A stretch of 64,000 nt of DNA from an uncultured Brevibacillus sp. (lineage in GTDB: Bacteria > Bacillota > Bacilli > Brevibacillales > Brevibacillaceae). Positions 51,918-60,432 of the stretch are shown here, in pieces. Location of the stretch: contig NZ_CANMZW010000003.1 in NCBI RefSeq assembly GCF_947502445.1, forward strand, positions 1 to 64,000. The letters are read 5' to 3'. The translations under genes and the position numbers were made by a program. The first letter of the stretch is position 1; each line of letters opens with the position of its first letter. The notes under the pieces are model-generated. The model saw only the letters and a list, made by a program, of their open reading frames with translations, was not told the origin of the DNA and ran no database searches.

Positions 51918-52000
51918 TCAATTATTGGCACAGTATCCCGAAGAATTTGAAATTGCAATTTTTAGGAAAATGGTACCGGCGTTGACACTTCAGCCTCTCC

Positions 52001-53002
52001 TTAATCTACGCCCACTCCGACGGTAAGTTCTAAAGTTGCCTCTCGACCAATCAAGCTTTCGTCTTCAGCTTCTACAATAGTTGCTCGGATTTGTGCCTTA
52101 GGAACATAATTGGACTCGGAAACCAACATGATTGTCGCTACACCATTTTTTGTGGTTACACGCCTATCAAAAAACGAACCAAATGTAGTTATAAAAACGA
52201 CTTTCACGTCTCCTGCTGTAGTGACAACATTACCTTTAGAATCGAGGAGTTCAAAAACAAGCATAGTACTTGAACCACCGACTGCTATTATGTAAGTTGT
52301 ACCATCAGCTGTTCTTAGGCTGTAATCAAGGAGATCTCCCAATTCAGTCATTGTGAACTCGTAAGCAACGTCTTTTCGTACCTCACCATAAACTTGAAGT
52401 CCGTGTGCGATCAAAGTGTAAGCGTGACCAGATTGTGCACCATCAATTGTCAACACTACTTTCGATTTGTCCTCGGGATCTAGGGACGCACTTACCACGT
52501 TTACACCTGCGATAGAGAAGTTATAGGGTGTAACACTGTCTATGGTTATAGAGAAATCTACAACAATTGTGTTACCTGTAATCGTTAAATTTTCAACGAA
52601 CAGATTACCTCCTACTCCGTCAAAAACTACATCGGGATCGGTAGCCGGATTGTAAAGCTCTTCCCCTTCTTCACCAACGATCTTGTAAACATTGCCATTG
52701 AAATCTGACAATACAGGTTTTTTTGTTTTAGCTGCGATCTCTTCAGATGTTGCTGCAAAGAGGCCATCCATCAACTTTACTACCTTGCCTTCTCCGTTTA
52801 CAAAAAGGGTATCATCCATTTCGTCAAGCATGTTATCCAATGCTTCGTCGAAATAGTCACCAAGGAATGCAGTAGAACTGTAATATTTATCTACATCGCC
52901 ACCTACCAAAAAACCAGGTCCTGGCGGTTTCGCCATAGCAACGGAAGCCATATTAACTACTACTACAGTCGAAAGAACAGATAAGGCCAACTTTTTACCC
53001 AC
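52001..53002 (-). CDS. S-layer-like secreted protein
   Basis: GTG 53002 follows GGAGGAGTAGAAC. The 333-aa protein has a signal peptide ending SVAMA, an acidic segment (DEALDNMLDEMDDTLFVNGE), SEEIAAKTKKPVLSDFNG and Ig-like strands (NLTITGNTIVVDFSITIDSV, KVVLTIDGAQSGHAYTLIAH). The composition and DFNGNVYK/VTTKNGVATI repeats resemble Brevibacillus S-layer proteins. No SLH domain, so anchoring is unclear. Confidence 0.7.
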   Translation of the reverse strand: MGKKLALSVLSTVVVVNMASVAMAKPPGPGFLVGGDVDKYYSSTAFLGDYFDEALDNMLDEMDDTLFVNGEGKVVKLMDGLFAATSEEIAAKTKKPVLSDFNGNVYKIVGEEGEELYNPATDPDVVFDGVGGNLFVENLTITGNTIVVDFSITIDSVTPYNFSIAGVNVVSASLDPEDKSKVVLTIDGAQSGHAYTLIAHGLQVYGEVRKDVAYEFTMTELGDLLDYSLRTADGTTYIIAVGGSSTMLVFELLDSKGNVVTTAGDVKVVFITTFGSFFDRRVTTKNGVATIMLVSESNYVPKAQIRATIVEAEDESLIGREATLELTVGVGVD

Positions 53003-53299
53003 GTTCTACTCCTCCAAATTAGAATATATTTTATTAAAAACATCCAAAGCATACGCTCTAAAGCATTCCGGTATGACGGCTGACACCCCCATTTGTAACA
53101 TATAATGTAAAATATTGAAAGAAAAAATGGCCCTAGGACATTCACAATGTTAATGGATACTTGGATAAGGGAGGGCTTCATTATCGCTGTTTCCCAAACC
53201 ATCGTTTAAATCCACATCATGTCCCGCAAGGGTCTGACTGTTCTTGTACTGATAGAGGTTTGCAGCTTTTGAAATTCCTTCCTCCTCGCCTCATGGCAA

Positions 53300-53327
53300 T
53301 AAAAATAGCCCCGATCGGTTCGAGGCT
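53300..53327 (-). terminator. Terminator of prophage tail-end genes
   Basis: AGCCTCGAACCGATCGGGGCT hairpin followed on the minus strand by ATTTTTATT. Confidence 0.65.
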
Positions 53328-53453
53328 GGCTTAGTCTTGGTGTCAAAAGAAACAGGAGCCGCGTTTGCAGATCCTTCCACATGGCTTAAAGAAAAATCGC
53401 TTGGGATTTCTCCCAAGAGATTCGTTGATGGGGGCTTATGGAATTTCCTGAGG

Positions 53454-53645
53454 CTATGGAGCCACTGCTTCCGTCCTGGCGACTGATTTATTCCCAGCTG
53501 TATCAACTGAATACATAGCAAAGGAAACTCTTTGACCAGATGGGAATCTTATGCCTGCACCATTGTTGCCTTTATAATCTATATCGGCATACTTAGTGCT
53601 CGTATCATCCATAATCAGAGTGACACAGATCGTTGCGATTGCCAT
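53454..53645 (-). CDS. Small phage tail-region protein
   Basis: ATG 53645 (MAIATICVTLIMDDTSTKYA) follows AAAGGAGGTGAAATCATT. 63 aa, beta-rich, ending SVDTAGNKSVARTEAVAP. Downstream of the CD1375-like gene; probably a minor tail or decoration protein. Confidence 0.5.
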   Translation of the reverse strand: MAIATICVTLIMDDTSTKYADIDYKGNNGAGIRFPSGQRVSFAMYSVDTAGNKSVARTEAVAP

Positions 53646-53706
53646 AATGATTTCACCTCCTTTCAAAGAAAAAAGCAACCATAATAAAAACGCCTCAACA
53701 GCTCGC

Positions 53707-53829
53707 TTAATTCGCTGCATCGGCGTTTATGAGTGTCTGAACTTCATTGCGTATTTTTTCAGGTACCTGATCGCTGGTTTTCACCTTTTCTCTAACCAGG
53801 TCTACGTAAATGTTGATAATGGATTGCAT
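53707..53829 (-). CDS. CD1375/XkdX-like small phage protein
   Basis: The 40-aa peptide MQSIINIYVDLVREKVKTSD plus QVPEKIRNEVQTLINADAAN matches the short proteins (VN.YV.LV..G..TI.QVP) found after tail-fibre genes in Firmicute phages. TAATG overlap with the previous gene. Confidence 0.7.
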   Translation of the reverse strand: MQSIINIYVDLVREKVKTSDQVPEKIRNEVQTLINADAAN

Positions 53830-54253
53830 TAGGCTCCAGCTCCTTCCAGTGCGGCGATCCGTTCTTCCAATGCTAAATTCTGTTCGTATAGGTCGGTAGC
53901 GACTAGCATCAGGTCACGAATTTTTTCGTTTGTCGTATCCTCTGGTTTCTTCATAAATGTTGCAATAATCAATTGATCCACTATTGACTGCTTGTGAACT
54001 TCGAAGATTGCCTCTGCATTGGTGTCGGTGATTGCTACGACCCCAGGATCAAAAGGGGTATGCGTTTGAAGAAAAATCCGATCGTTTACTTGCAAAAGTA
54101 GTATTTAGCAGCTTCGTTTCCGGTGTTATTCACCATCTCCACTCCGTTGAATGGTTGAGAAAACGGACGAATTTCACTTTCTACCGTGATTTTCGATACA
54201 AATACGTCAAGTTCCGCTTGTGTACACGTTAGTTCAATTCCTTTATATAACAT
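53829..54253 (-). pseudogene. Phage tail-region protein split by a frameshift
   Basis: ATG 54253 follows TAGGAGGAATTGAA. The first frame (MLYKGIELTCTQAELDVFVS ... GNEAAKYYF) ends at 54083. The second (QVNDRIFLQTHTPFDPGVVA ... LEERIAALEGAGA) follows if one T is added to, or a -1 slip occurs at, the run ACTTTTGC. Conserved sense across the join argues for one gene. Programmed slippage is possible but the site is not a standard heptamer. Confidence 0.6.
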
Positions 54254-54264
54254 TTCAATTCCTC

Positions 54265-54445
54265 CTATACTGATGCTAGATAACCGAGTAGATTTTCCAA
54301 ACCTTTTACCTTGATCTTTGGATCAAATGTTTCCATTTTGCCAGTTTCCCTTGAAGTGTAACCACCAACGACATAAATAATCCCATTTATGCTTTTTGCT
54401 ATCGGACTGTATCTAGCAGTAGGGGAAAAGATTTTCCTTTAGCTA
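54265..54445 (-). pseudogene. Kelch-repeat tail protein, 3' fragment
   Basis: The frame reads YSPIAKSINGIIYVVGGYTS, then RETGKMETFDPKIKVKGLEN and ends LGYLASV. YVVGG plus a downstream Y/F-D-P is a Kelch blade. Upstream sequence is out of frame. Confidence 0.5.
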
Positions 54446-54498
54446 CAATCGTTTTCAACAAAAGAAAAAGCACCACATTGGGCGCTTTTTGCTAAGTG

Positions 54499-54612
54499 TT
54501 ATTTCTTACGTCCTCTCAGAAATTCTAGAAATAGATATCCTAAGGCAAAGAGTGCTACATAAGGCAATCCATAAGCCATCACCTTGCCAAACCCAATTAC
54601 AATATGTTCCAT
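54499..54612 (-). CDS. Small phage membrane peptide (37 aa)
   Basis: ATG 54612 follows AAAGGGGGAGGCATGAC. One span (YGLPYVALFALGYLFLEFL) and a basic end RGRKK. Holin-accessory-like position. Confidence 0.5.
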   Translation of the reverse strand: MEHIVIGFGKVMAYGLPYVALFALGYLFLEFLRGRKK

Positions 54613-54665
54613 GTCATGCCTCCCCCTTTACCACTTTCATCCAAACGAAGGAGTCTGTCCACATT

Positions 54666-54845
54666 TCAAAGCATATTAATACAAATGGCACCGCTGATTA
54701 ATACGGACCCTAACAGGTAACGTAACCACTGCAAAGATACGGTTTCAATCATAACTGCTGCAATAATAATGCAAAAAGCCGTTAACCCAAATTTAAGTGC
54801 GGTACTTGCAAGCGTTGCAGGATCCAAACTTACATCCGGTCTCAT
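54666..54845 (-). CDS. Small phage membrane protein (holin-like)
   Basis: ATG 54845 follows GGGAGGGTAATG. Two spans (GLTAFCIIIAAVMIETVSL and YLLGSVLISGAICINML) in 59 aa. Holin role inferred from size and neighbours. Confidence 0.45.
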   Translation of the reverse strand: MRPDVSLDPATLASTALKFGLTAFCIIIAAVMIETVSLQWLRYLLGSVLISGAICINML

Positions 54846-55024
54846 CTCATTACCCTCCCTTTCCTTTTATCGGAAGTAAAGGGTTTACAATCCAGTTTTT
54901 TGATACCAAAAAAAGCCACCCGGTTAATTCCCGAGCGGCTCATCTCATCGTGGGCTACCTTGATTATAAATGAGTAATTGTTGAATCTGCAAAAAGTGTC
55001 CAGAACGTCAGATGTGTCAGAAAT

Positions 55025-55071
55025 GTCAACCTCAGCCCCCATCCTGCAACAAGATGGGGGCTGAGGTTGAC
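55025..55071. repeat. Perfect 19-bp inverted repeat
   Basis: GTCAACCTCAGCCCCCATC and its exact complement, with a 9-nt loop. No T-tract follows, so not a standard terminator. Confidence 0.8.
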
Positions 55072-55084
55072 GCTTACCCTTAAA

Positions 55085-55852
55085 GACAAGGTGGGACTAT
55101 TTGATGCATACTTTTAGTAATCGTATGTGTTATTATGGATTTGCATATTTACCCGAAAAAGCGCACAGCGTTGAAAAAGGACGGAAAAGTAAATTTATGA
55201 ATACAAAATATTGTCCCCTTGTTTTTACAATTTTAAGTGACCGGGAGAGGCTGTTTCAAGATATAGATACATATATATTCAAAGCACATCATGAAATTAT
55301 CAAACCTATGCTGGCCGCTGCAAAGCAAGCGTTCGTCTTTAAAGGAACTGCCGAACCGCACGAAGGCGCATTCGGCCATATGACACCGCCCGCGATGGAT
55401 TTATCTCCATTCAAATTTCTCATTTGGGACAAAGGAAAATATCAGTTCAATTTAGATCAGGAATGCGTAATAGGATACGAACAATTATGGAATGCTTCTG
55501 GATACAGACGAGGTTCCATCGTGATTATCCTCCCTTCTGAATTTGATTTTTCGCCTTTACTGCCGCATTGTTATGATTTTGGATTAACGGAGACACCCCA
55601 TATGGGGCAATCGCCGGGAGCAGTAAAAATGTGTCGTCGAATCCGCGATCTGGACAGTATTGCAGTAATGTTTTCATCCAGCAACGGTATTGAATGTATG
55701 GAGGTCTACGCTTCAGACAACAAGACCGAAGAAATCAAAAACCTAGCTGTAAAGCTGTGCGGAAGCAATTTAGAACACCAGACCCGATTAAGTCGATACG
55801 AGTTATCATCAGCACAAATGACAAGGTGAGGGCTATTTGACGCTTACGTTTA
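55085..55852. repeat. Direct repeats flanking the 55.1 kb gene
   Basis: GACAAGGTGGGACTATTTGA (55085) and GACAAGGTGAGGGCTATTTGA (55820), followed in both by GC-TTAC/ATAC-TTT. The left copy supplies the ribosome binding site and start of the gene. Confidence 0.6.
55104..55829 (+). CDS. Hypothetical protein in a repeat-flanked unit (241 aa)
   Basis: ATG 55104 lies behind AAGGTGGG; a later ATG at 55197 (MNTKYCPLVFTILSDRERLF) is possible. It contains ILPSEFDFSPLLPHCYDFGL and RIRDLDSIAVMFSSSNGIEC. I do not recognise it. The only plus-strand gene in this part of the prophage, so it may be a cargo gene. Confidence 0.5.
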   Translation: MHTFSNRMCYYGFAYLPEKAHSVEKGRKSKFMNTKYCPLVFTILSDRERLFQDIDTYIFKAHHEIIKPMLAAAKQAFVFKGTAEPHEGAFGHMTPPAMDLSPFKFLIWDKGKYQFNLDQECVIGYEQLWNASGYRRGSIVIILPSEFDFSPLLPHCYDFGLTETPHMGQSPGAVKMCRRIRDLDSIAVMFSSSNGIECMEVYASDNKTEEIKNLAVKLCGSNLEHQTRLSRYELSSAQMTR

Positions 55853-55910
55853 AAAGCTTCAAGCTCTTTAGATATCTTAAAATTGAACACCAAAGTCGAT
55901 AACACGCGTT

Positions 55911-56483
55911 TCAAGTCCCTAATAACTCATCGTTGTACATTTCCCTCGCCAAACGATTCACAATGTCCCGCTTGATCTCGTTAAGCCGTTGCCGTGATAC
56001 ACCAACATGTCGGGCGATGCTGTTCATCCTCATTCCATCCATCATGCATTCCAAGACTGTCCGGTGCTTGCTATCACCCAGACTGATAGCGAAATCATTG
56101 ATCTGCCGCACCTTATTTTCAAGGTTCTTCTTGCGCTCGAGTTTTTTCTCGTATCGTTCTTCTGGAATTGTCATCGTAGAGAGGCGCAGGCCTTTGCCGC
56201 TTGGCATACCTGCAGCATCACCGTAGGTAGCAACCAATTTTTGTTGGATTGCCGGATTTGAAACGATCGAATTATATATCTCGTTAGCCAAGCGGTCAAT
56301 CTCTTTAACCATCCAATGGTAATCCTTTATCTCTTCTTCTACCTTTTGAACAACCTCCAGCGCTGGCTCCAAATTGATAAAGGCGAGTTGCCCACCCCAC
56401 TCCAGCAACCCTTGACTTTCAATGAGATACTTGTCCCACTCTGGGCAGGTTTCGCATACCTTCTCGATTCGTTTGTCTTTCAT
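55911..56483 (-). CDS. Phage sigma-70 region 4-like regulator
   Basis: The 190-aa protein has a long helical first half and the helix-turn-helix MDGMRMNSIARHVGVSRQRL at the C-terminus (NEIKRDIVNRL). Such RinA/DUF1492-type proteins activate late phage genes. ATG 56483 follows GGGGGCAGGAAG. Confidence 0.7.
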   Translation of the reverse strand: MKDKRIEKVCETCPEWDKYLIESQGLLEWGGQLAFINLEPALEVVQKVEEEIKDYHWMVKEIDRLANEIYNSIVSNPAIQQKLVATYGDAAGMPSGKGLRLSTMTIPEERYEKKLERKKNLENKVRQINDFAISLGDSKHRTVLECMMDGMRMNSIARHVGVSRQRLNEIKRDIVNRLAREMYNDELLGT

Positions 56484-56553
56484 CTTCCTGCCCCCTTTCT
56501 TTCCTTATTCTTGGATTTGCTACTAGACACATGAAATATTTTGTTAAATCGTC

Positions 56554-56982
56554 TTAATCCCAATAATTAAAAATCACTTCACCAATTGTTTTCGGTCTCC
56601 AATAATCGATCTGTTCAATCTCAACTTTATCTAGGGTATTTGAAATACTATTCATTGAGAGAGGTATGTTTAGTTCATCAGTATTCAAAACCCTATAGTA
56701 ATTACTAAATGCTTCAGCACTCCCTGTATTATCAACAAAGGTAATAGTGAATGGTGCAACTGCATTCGCAAACGCTAATAAAGGGTAATAGGCATTAAGC
56801 AGTGCATATAAATCGGAATCTAATCTTGCTACATAAAAATTTTTGTTTGATATTTCAATATCGAATGAAATTACATTTTTAAAAACACTATGGCACATAC
56901 GTTTGAAATGTAGGCTTTCCAACGGCTCTAGTATCGTTTCAGCTTGAGGAAATATTCCGGTAACCCCTTTTCTTAATAGCAT
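56554..56982 (-). CDS. Hypothetical protein (142 aa)
   Basis: ATG 56982 follows GAAAGGAAAATGAAGA. The sequence includes FKNVISFDIEISNKNFYVAR and PFTITFVDNTGSAEAFSNYY, ending VIFNYWD. Orphan, unlike its phage neighbours; possible immunity-type protein. Confidence 0.5.
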   Translation of the reverse strand: MLLRKGVTGIFPQAETILEPLESLHFKRMCHSVFKNVISFDIEISNKNFYVARLDSDLYALLNAYYPLLAFANAVAPFTITFVDNTGSAEAFSNYYRVLNTDELNIPLSMNSISNTLDKVEIEQIDYWRPKTIGEVIFNYWD

Positions 56983-57002
56983 TCTTCATTTTCCTTTCGT
57001 CA

Positions 57003-57140
57003 CAATTTCTCTTTTGTTAAATAAACCCCAACTCTTTCAGTATGTCGTGAGCTCGTTTTCCCCGGTCAGCCATTACTTTGGGTGCGCAACCGAGATGGGA
57101 TATGCTGTAATTATTGTGATCCGCGTACCAACGCAACTCT
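57003..57140. repeat. Repeat shared with 5497-5640
   Basis: CACAATTTCTCTTTTGTT and about 120 following bases match the 5.5 kb copy. Confidence 0.8.
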
Positions 57141-57357
57141 GACTCTGCATCCAGCGCTCGTTGTATCCAGTGCGGCAGCGCAGTTCGTGCTTCTGCGATA
57201 AATCGTCCATCATGCACGCCAACACCAAAGCTATCTGTGAAGCAAATCACTTCTTAATTCAGGCAAACTGACAATAGCCAGCGAGTATTGACCGTCCGGT
57301 TGTGTATGCCTTGGCCCATCTGTAGCTGCCTCACATATCGTCAGGTCTTTTTATGCA
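57017..57357 (-). pseudogene. Ead-like phage gene, decayed paralogue of 5508-5903
   Basis: Pieces in different frames: KDLTICEAATDGP near 57330, then FTDSFGVGVHDGRFIAEART, ALPHWIQRALDAESELRWYA and MADRGKRAHDILKELGFI. Two frame breaks. The 3' part is almost identical to the 5.5 kb gene. Confidence 0.7.
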
Positions 57358-57819
57358 TCACGTCCTCCTTGCATCCCGTTCCCCTCCCCAATTCCATAGT
57401 CCTTGCTGGCCTTTTGCTGGCACCGGATCAATCCGCTTTACTTCTGCCATTTCCCAACCGTACCGACCTGGTTCAAACCACCCATAGAGTCTTTCATGTC
57501 CGTCGATTCTTATCCACTTGTGTCCGGTTTCTCCGCCATAGGCAATGATTTCGTCCCCTCCTGGGAAAGTAATCGGCAGACAATCATTAAGGCGGCATGT
57601 TGCCACAATCGCCCCTGTTGGCAAATTGTCTGCCGTATACCCGTGCAAATCCAGCACGCTGCGGAAAGGCTCTTGCAGGCATATATCCTTGTCCACTTTC
57701 TTAGCAGCATGGATCGCGATGGGAACGCGGTACTTGGTCGACCAGCTGCGCGTTTCAAATCGTTTTTCCCCAAGAGCGATCAGCGTCGCCCACGGCAGAT
57801 GTATAGTGATTGCTTTCAT
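57358..57819 (-). CDS. ASCH-domain phage protein
   Basis: I chose ATG 57819 (MKAITIHLPWATLIALGEKR). The ASCH fold shows FETRSWSTKYRVPIAIHAAK and TGAIVATCRLNDCLPIT. ASCH domains bind RNA or modified bases; common in phages. Stop overlaps the leader of the Ead-like gene. Confidence 0.75.
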   Translation of the reverse strand: MKAITIHLPWATLIALGEKRFETRSWSTKYRVPIAIHAAKKVDKDICLQEPFRSVLDLHGYTADNLPTGAIVATCRLNDCLPITFPGGDEIIAYGGETGHKWIRIDGHERLYGWFEPGRYGWEMAEVKRIDPVPAKGQQGLWNWGGERDARRT

Positions 57820-57988
57820 GCCGTGTCCCCCATTTCTCACATGTAATGTTAAGTTAAATTATCGACTTCACTTGCTTGTCCTCACTTGCAGATTTAAGTT
57901 TTATTTTTTCAAGCGCCATATTGAGTTCATATCTTGTAAGTGGCACAATTACAGGTAGGCCGAGAAAACAATTGTACTGGGAGTAATT

Positions 57989-58294
57989 ATGGGACTAGAT
58001 GTAATTCTTTATAATTGTAATAAAAATAAAATCGAGTTACTCGTGATTGAAGAAGCACTTCACCGAGCGATTTTTGACTCTTCAAATACTTGGGGGAGTT
58101 ATCAGTACTTAAGAAAAATTAAGGACTACTATCGTACTGATGAATATTTTAATGAAGCATCATTACGGTATTTAATTAATGACTTGATTAATTATCAAGC
58201 GTTAATTCCCCATGAATTCATACAGAGCTACCGTCTACTTATTCAAAAACTTTCTGATGATCAAGTCTTATCTGTCAGAATCACTGGTGATTAA
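57989..58294 (+). CDS. Orphan small protein, possible immunity type
   Basis: ATG 57989 follows GGGAGTAATT. MGLDVILYNCNKNKIELLVI, then SNTWGSYQYLRKIKDYYRTD and a helical end. The MGLD start is frequent among DUF immunity-type proteins as I know them. Starts a plus-strand orphan group like that of 10-15 kb. Confidence 0.5.
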   Translation: MGLDVILYNCNKNKIELLVIEEALHRAIFDSSNTWGSYQYLRKIKDYYRTDEYFNEASLRYLINDLINYQALIPHEFIQSYRLLIQKLSDDQVLSVRITGD

Positions 58295-58344
58295 CATAAT
58301 TACCAGTTTGTTAAGCCTTATCCGATAAGTTTTATCGAAAATAA

Positions 58345-58424
58345 AATCAAGACATATGAGTTGTACGATTATATTGCCCGTTGTAAATTTCCCTTCTTAT
58401 CCGTTGATGGAACGCCGTGTGCGA
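58345..58424 (+). repeat. Copy of intron upstream block and first half of domain V (copy D)
   Basis: It matches 10896-10975 almost base for base from AATCAAGACATATGAG to GGAACGCCGTGTGCGA, and then switches to coding sequence in the middle of the domain V stem. Confidence 0.8.
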
Positions 58425-58744
58425 TTTCTCTTCGATGGATCCCTGCCTTTCATCCCTCAACCCAAGAAAACCACGTCGGTTTAAATTACCACGGTATTAC
58501 GTTGATCCGTCATGAAGGTGCAAACCTTCTCAAAGACATTTGCTTGAGTTGGTCACATTTATTCTCTCTGTCTCCTTCACCCCTCGAACTCACTGGCGAC
58601 TATGTTATGGACGAGAATGGTAATGGCCACTACGAGAAATTGATTTTCACCAGAGATGATCTGACTAAAACCCTAACAACCTTGGCAGCTATTGCAGATC
58701 GGGCTGTTCAGGAGAACTACATCATCGTTCACCATGGCATTTAA
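58361..58744 (+). CDS. 5'-truncated orphan protein fused to intron sequence
   Basis: The paralogue of the 14.0 kb gene from ISLRWIPAFHPSTQENHVGL onward (LLKDICLSWSHLFSLSPSPL, ENYIIVHHGI). The first 22 codons (YDYIARCKFPFLSVDGTPCA) derive from the intron block. TTG 58361 has no ribosome binding site, so expression is doubtful. Confidence 0.5.
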   Translation: MYDYIARCKFPFLSVDGTPCAISLRWIPAFHPSTQENHVGLNYHGITLIRHEGANLLKDICLSWSHLFSLSPSPLELTGDYVMDENGNGHYEKLIFTRDDLTKTLTTLAAIADRAVQENYIIVHHGI

Positions 58745-58968
58745 CATATTGAGCATTGTGGTTAAATTGCGTTCAGCGAATTATTCTATTGATGAAGGTG
58801 TTGCACATCAACAGCTAAGCCAAATGCATCAGAACCAACATTACAATTTTTGATTGCTCAGGCCCAATAAGGGCTTTTCTTATTGCTGTTTAACATGATT
58901 GAGATTGTGTATCTTAGGCCTGGCATCTGCTCTGCTTCAATCTCATTGCCTACTTCGTCTTGGAAATA

Positions 58969-59076
58969 GACATTAAGATTCCATTTACCATTGAGCAAAA
59001 CAATGAGCGCCTATCACTTGAAGAGGGTAGCGTTGCTATACGTGTTACCAGACATGCATGTAAGGGTTTATGGTAG
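58969..59076 (+). pseudogene. C-terminal remnant related to 14925-15121
   Basis: DIKIPFTIEQNNERLSLEEG then SVAIRVTRHACKGLW and stop. Shares IPF..EQNNERL with the 15.0 kb remnant. Confidence 0.5.
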
Positions 59077-59173
59077 CGTCCGCGAGCTATTTGGTAGTCA
59101 CGGACGCCGTTATCCTCAATGAATCAAAGTATGCTGTTCCTGATTGGCAAAGGCAGTTACCCCAGGTTTATGT

Positions 59174-59323
59174 CTATTCACAAGGAATTGTCGTTACCTC
59201 GATGATTCCGCTCCTTACTTTGTAGTCCAGGTCAGAACCAAGAGAGAACAGTCCTTGTTTAATTAAGTCAGCCATCTGCTCATCTTCCGTTCTGATAGAT
59301 ATATGGCCTAGCTTTGTAAGCAC
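59174..59323 (-). CDS. Small phage protein (49 aa)
   Basis: GTG 59323 (CACGAGGTGCTTACA) overlaps the ORF6C gene end. It reads LTKLGHISIRTEDEQMADLI then KQGLFSLGSDLDYKVRSGII. Confidence 0.4.
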   Translation of the reverse strand: MLTKLGHISIRTEDEQMADLIKQGLFSLGSDLDYKVRSGIIEVTTIPCE

Positions 59324-59775
59324 CTCGTGAGTTCAGCGTTAATCTTGTCTCGTTCACGCTGCACCCGCTCCAGGACGCTGATACCGTGTTGGTCTTTCAT
59401 AATGTCGTAGATGCAGTTGTAAATTTCGTTGTGGCCCATGCGTGTCCAGCGCGAGTATTCGTTAATTAGATCGACTACCTTTGCAGAATCAGGCACAGCC
59501 GTCAGATTGACGGTTATGGTTTCGAATCCTTGTTGCAAAGACTTCACTTCCCGATCTTGATCTGCCTCCCGCCGTTTTCTCTCCATTTCCTCACGCTCTT
59601 GTTGAGCCATCCTCTGGGTGATAGTGGCGAGAATCTCCATTGTGGTCAATTGTGGTTGAGTCTGCCGGAGAAGTGTTTGCTCCAACAAATTGAAGGCTAG
59701 ACTGTCCGTGATTACACTTCCATTCTCGATAAAGACAAACTTGTCCAGACTGAATCCCCTCCCTGGAATAACCAA
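59308..59775 (-). pseudogene. Phage antirepressor (Rha/ORF6C) with internal deletion
   Basis: It begins DKFVFIENGSVITDSLA (Rha-type N-terminus), jumps to a coiled linker (RMAQQEREEMERKRREADQD), and ends with ORF6C-like GHNEIYNCIYDIMKDQHGIS. The DNA-binding middle is missing. GGGAGGGG precedes a CTG codon where ATG is expected. Confidence 0.6.
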
Positions 59776-59824
59776 TTGACCTAAAACTTGAGATTTTTAC
59801 TACCAGCTAAATGATTGTGTTCCT

Positions 59825-60240
59825 TTATTTCCGCTCATGCCACCTGTTTCGTCCATTCACTTCGCAATACTCCACAAACGGCTCTATCCGCTCCATGATC
59901 CGCGCTGCGTTCCTGTAATTAGACTCACGCTCGTTTTTCGTAAAAGCAAAGTGCCGCTCCAATTCATCGATTTTCAGATTGGAAGTGTAAACAGTGGGTA
60001 GTTTCTCTATCCGTTGTTGGAGAATCGGTCCCAGTACCTCGTCACGCGTCCATGCAGTGATTGCTTCTGCTCCTATGTCATCCAGAATAAGTACCGATAC
60101 CTTTTTCAACGCCGTTCCATGCCTCCTGTTTCTATCGATGCCTTGATCTCTGTGAGATAGTCCGGTACATACAGCATCAAAACGTCTACACCACGCTTTG
60201 CAAGCTCCTGAGTCATTGCCCCAGCTATTGCGTGCATCTG
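59825..60240 (-). pseudogene. dnaC: DnaC/DnaI-type helicase loader, truncated and frameshifted
   Basis: The C-terminal part is VSVLILDDIGAEAITAWTRD (Walker B), LPTVYTSNLKIDELERHFAF. The upstream piece HAIAGAMTQELAKRGVDVLM is in another frame. The sequence stops at 60240, exactly where Walker A would lie, joined to an immA fragment of the other strand. Confidence 0.8.
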
Positions 60241-60399
60241 TTATCGGAAGAATTTCAATTACCGCTTACATTAGTGAAAAAGCGACTAGAACACATAAAA
60301 AATCGGGTTTTTGATACATTTCGCAAAGGTGAATGGACACATAGGACTCTGACAAAACCAATGTTTCAACATGATTGGAGATTTCGTTACCATTTGTGA
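60241..60399 (+). pseudogene. ImmA/IrrE metallopeptidase C-terminal fragment
   Basis: LSEEFQLPLTLVKKRLEHIK and FDTFRKGEW are the end of prophage ImmA proteases, which cleave ImmR-type repressors. HEXXH part lost. Lies directly before the integrase as in many prophages. Confidence 0.65.
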
Positions 60400-60432
60400 T
60401 TAAATACCAACTAAACAATCGGAGGGAAATTT

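Noticed and set aside
55870..55890. AAAATTGAACACC as a solo IS21 end
   Set aside because: Thirteen matching bases to the 27.1 kb IS ends, but no outward similarity and no partner end nearby.
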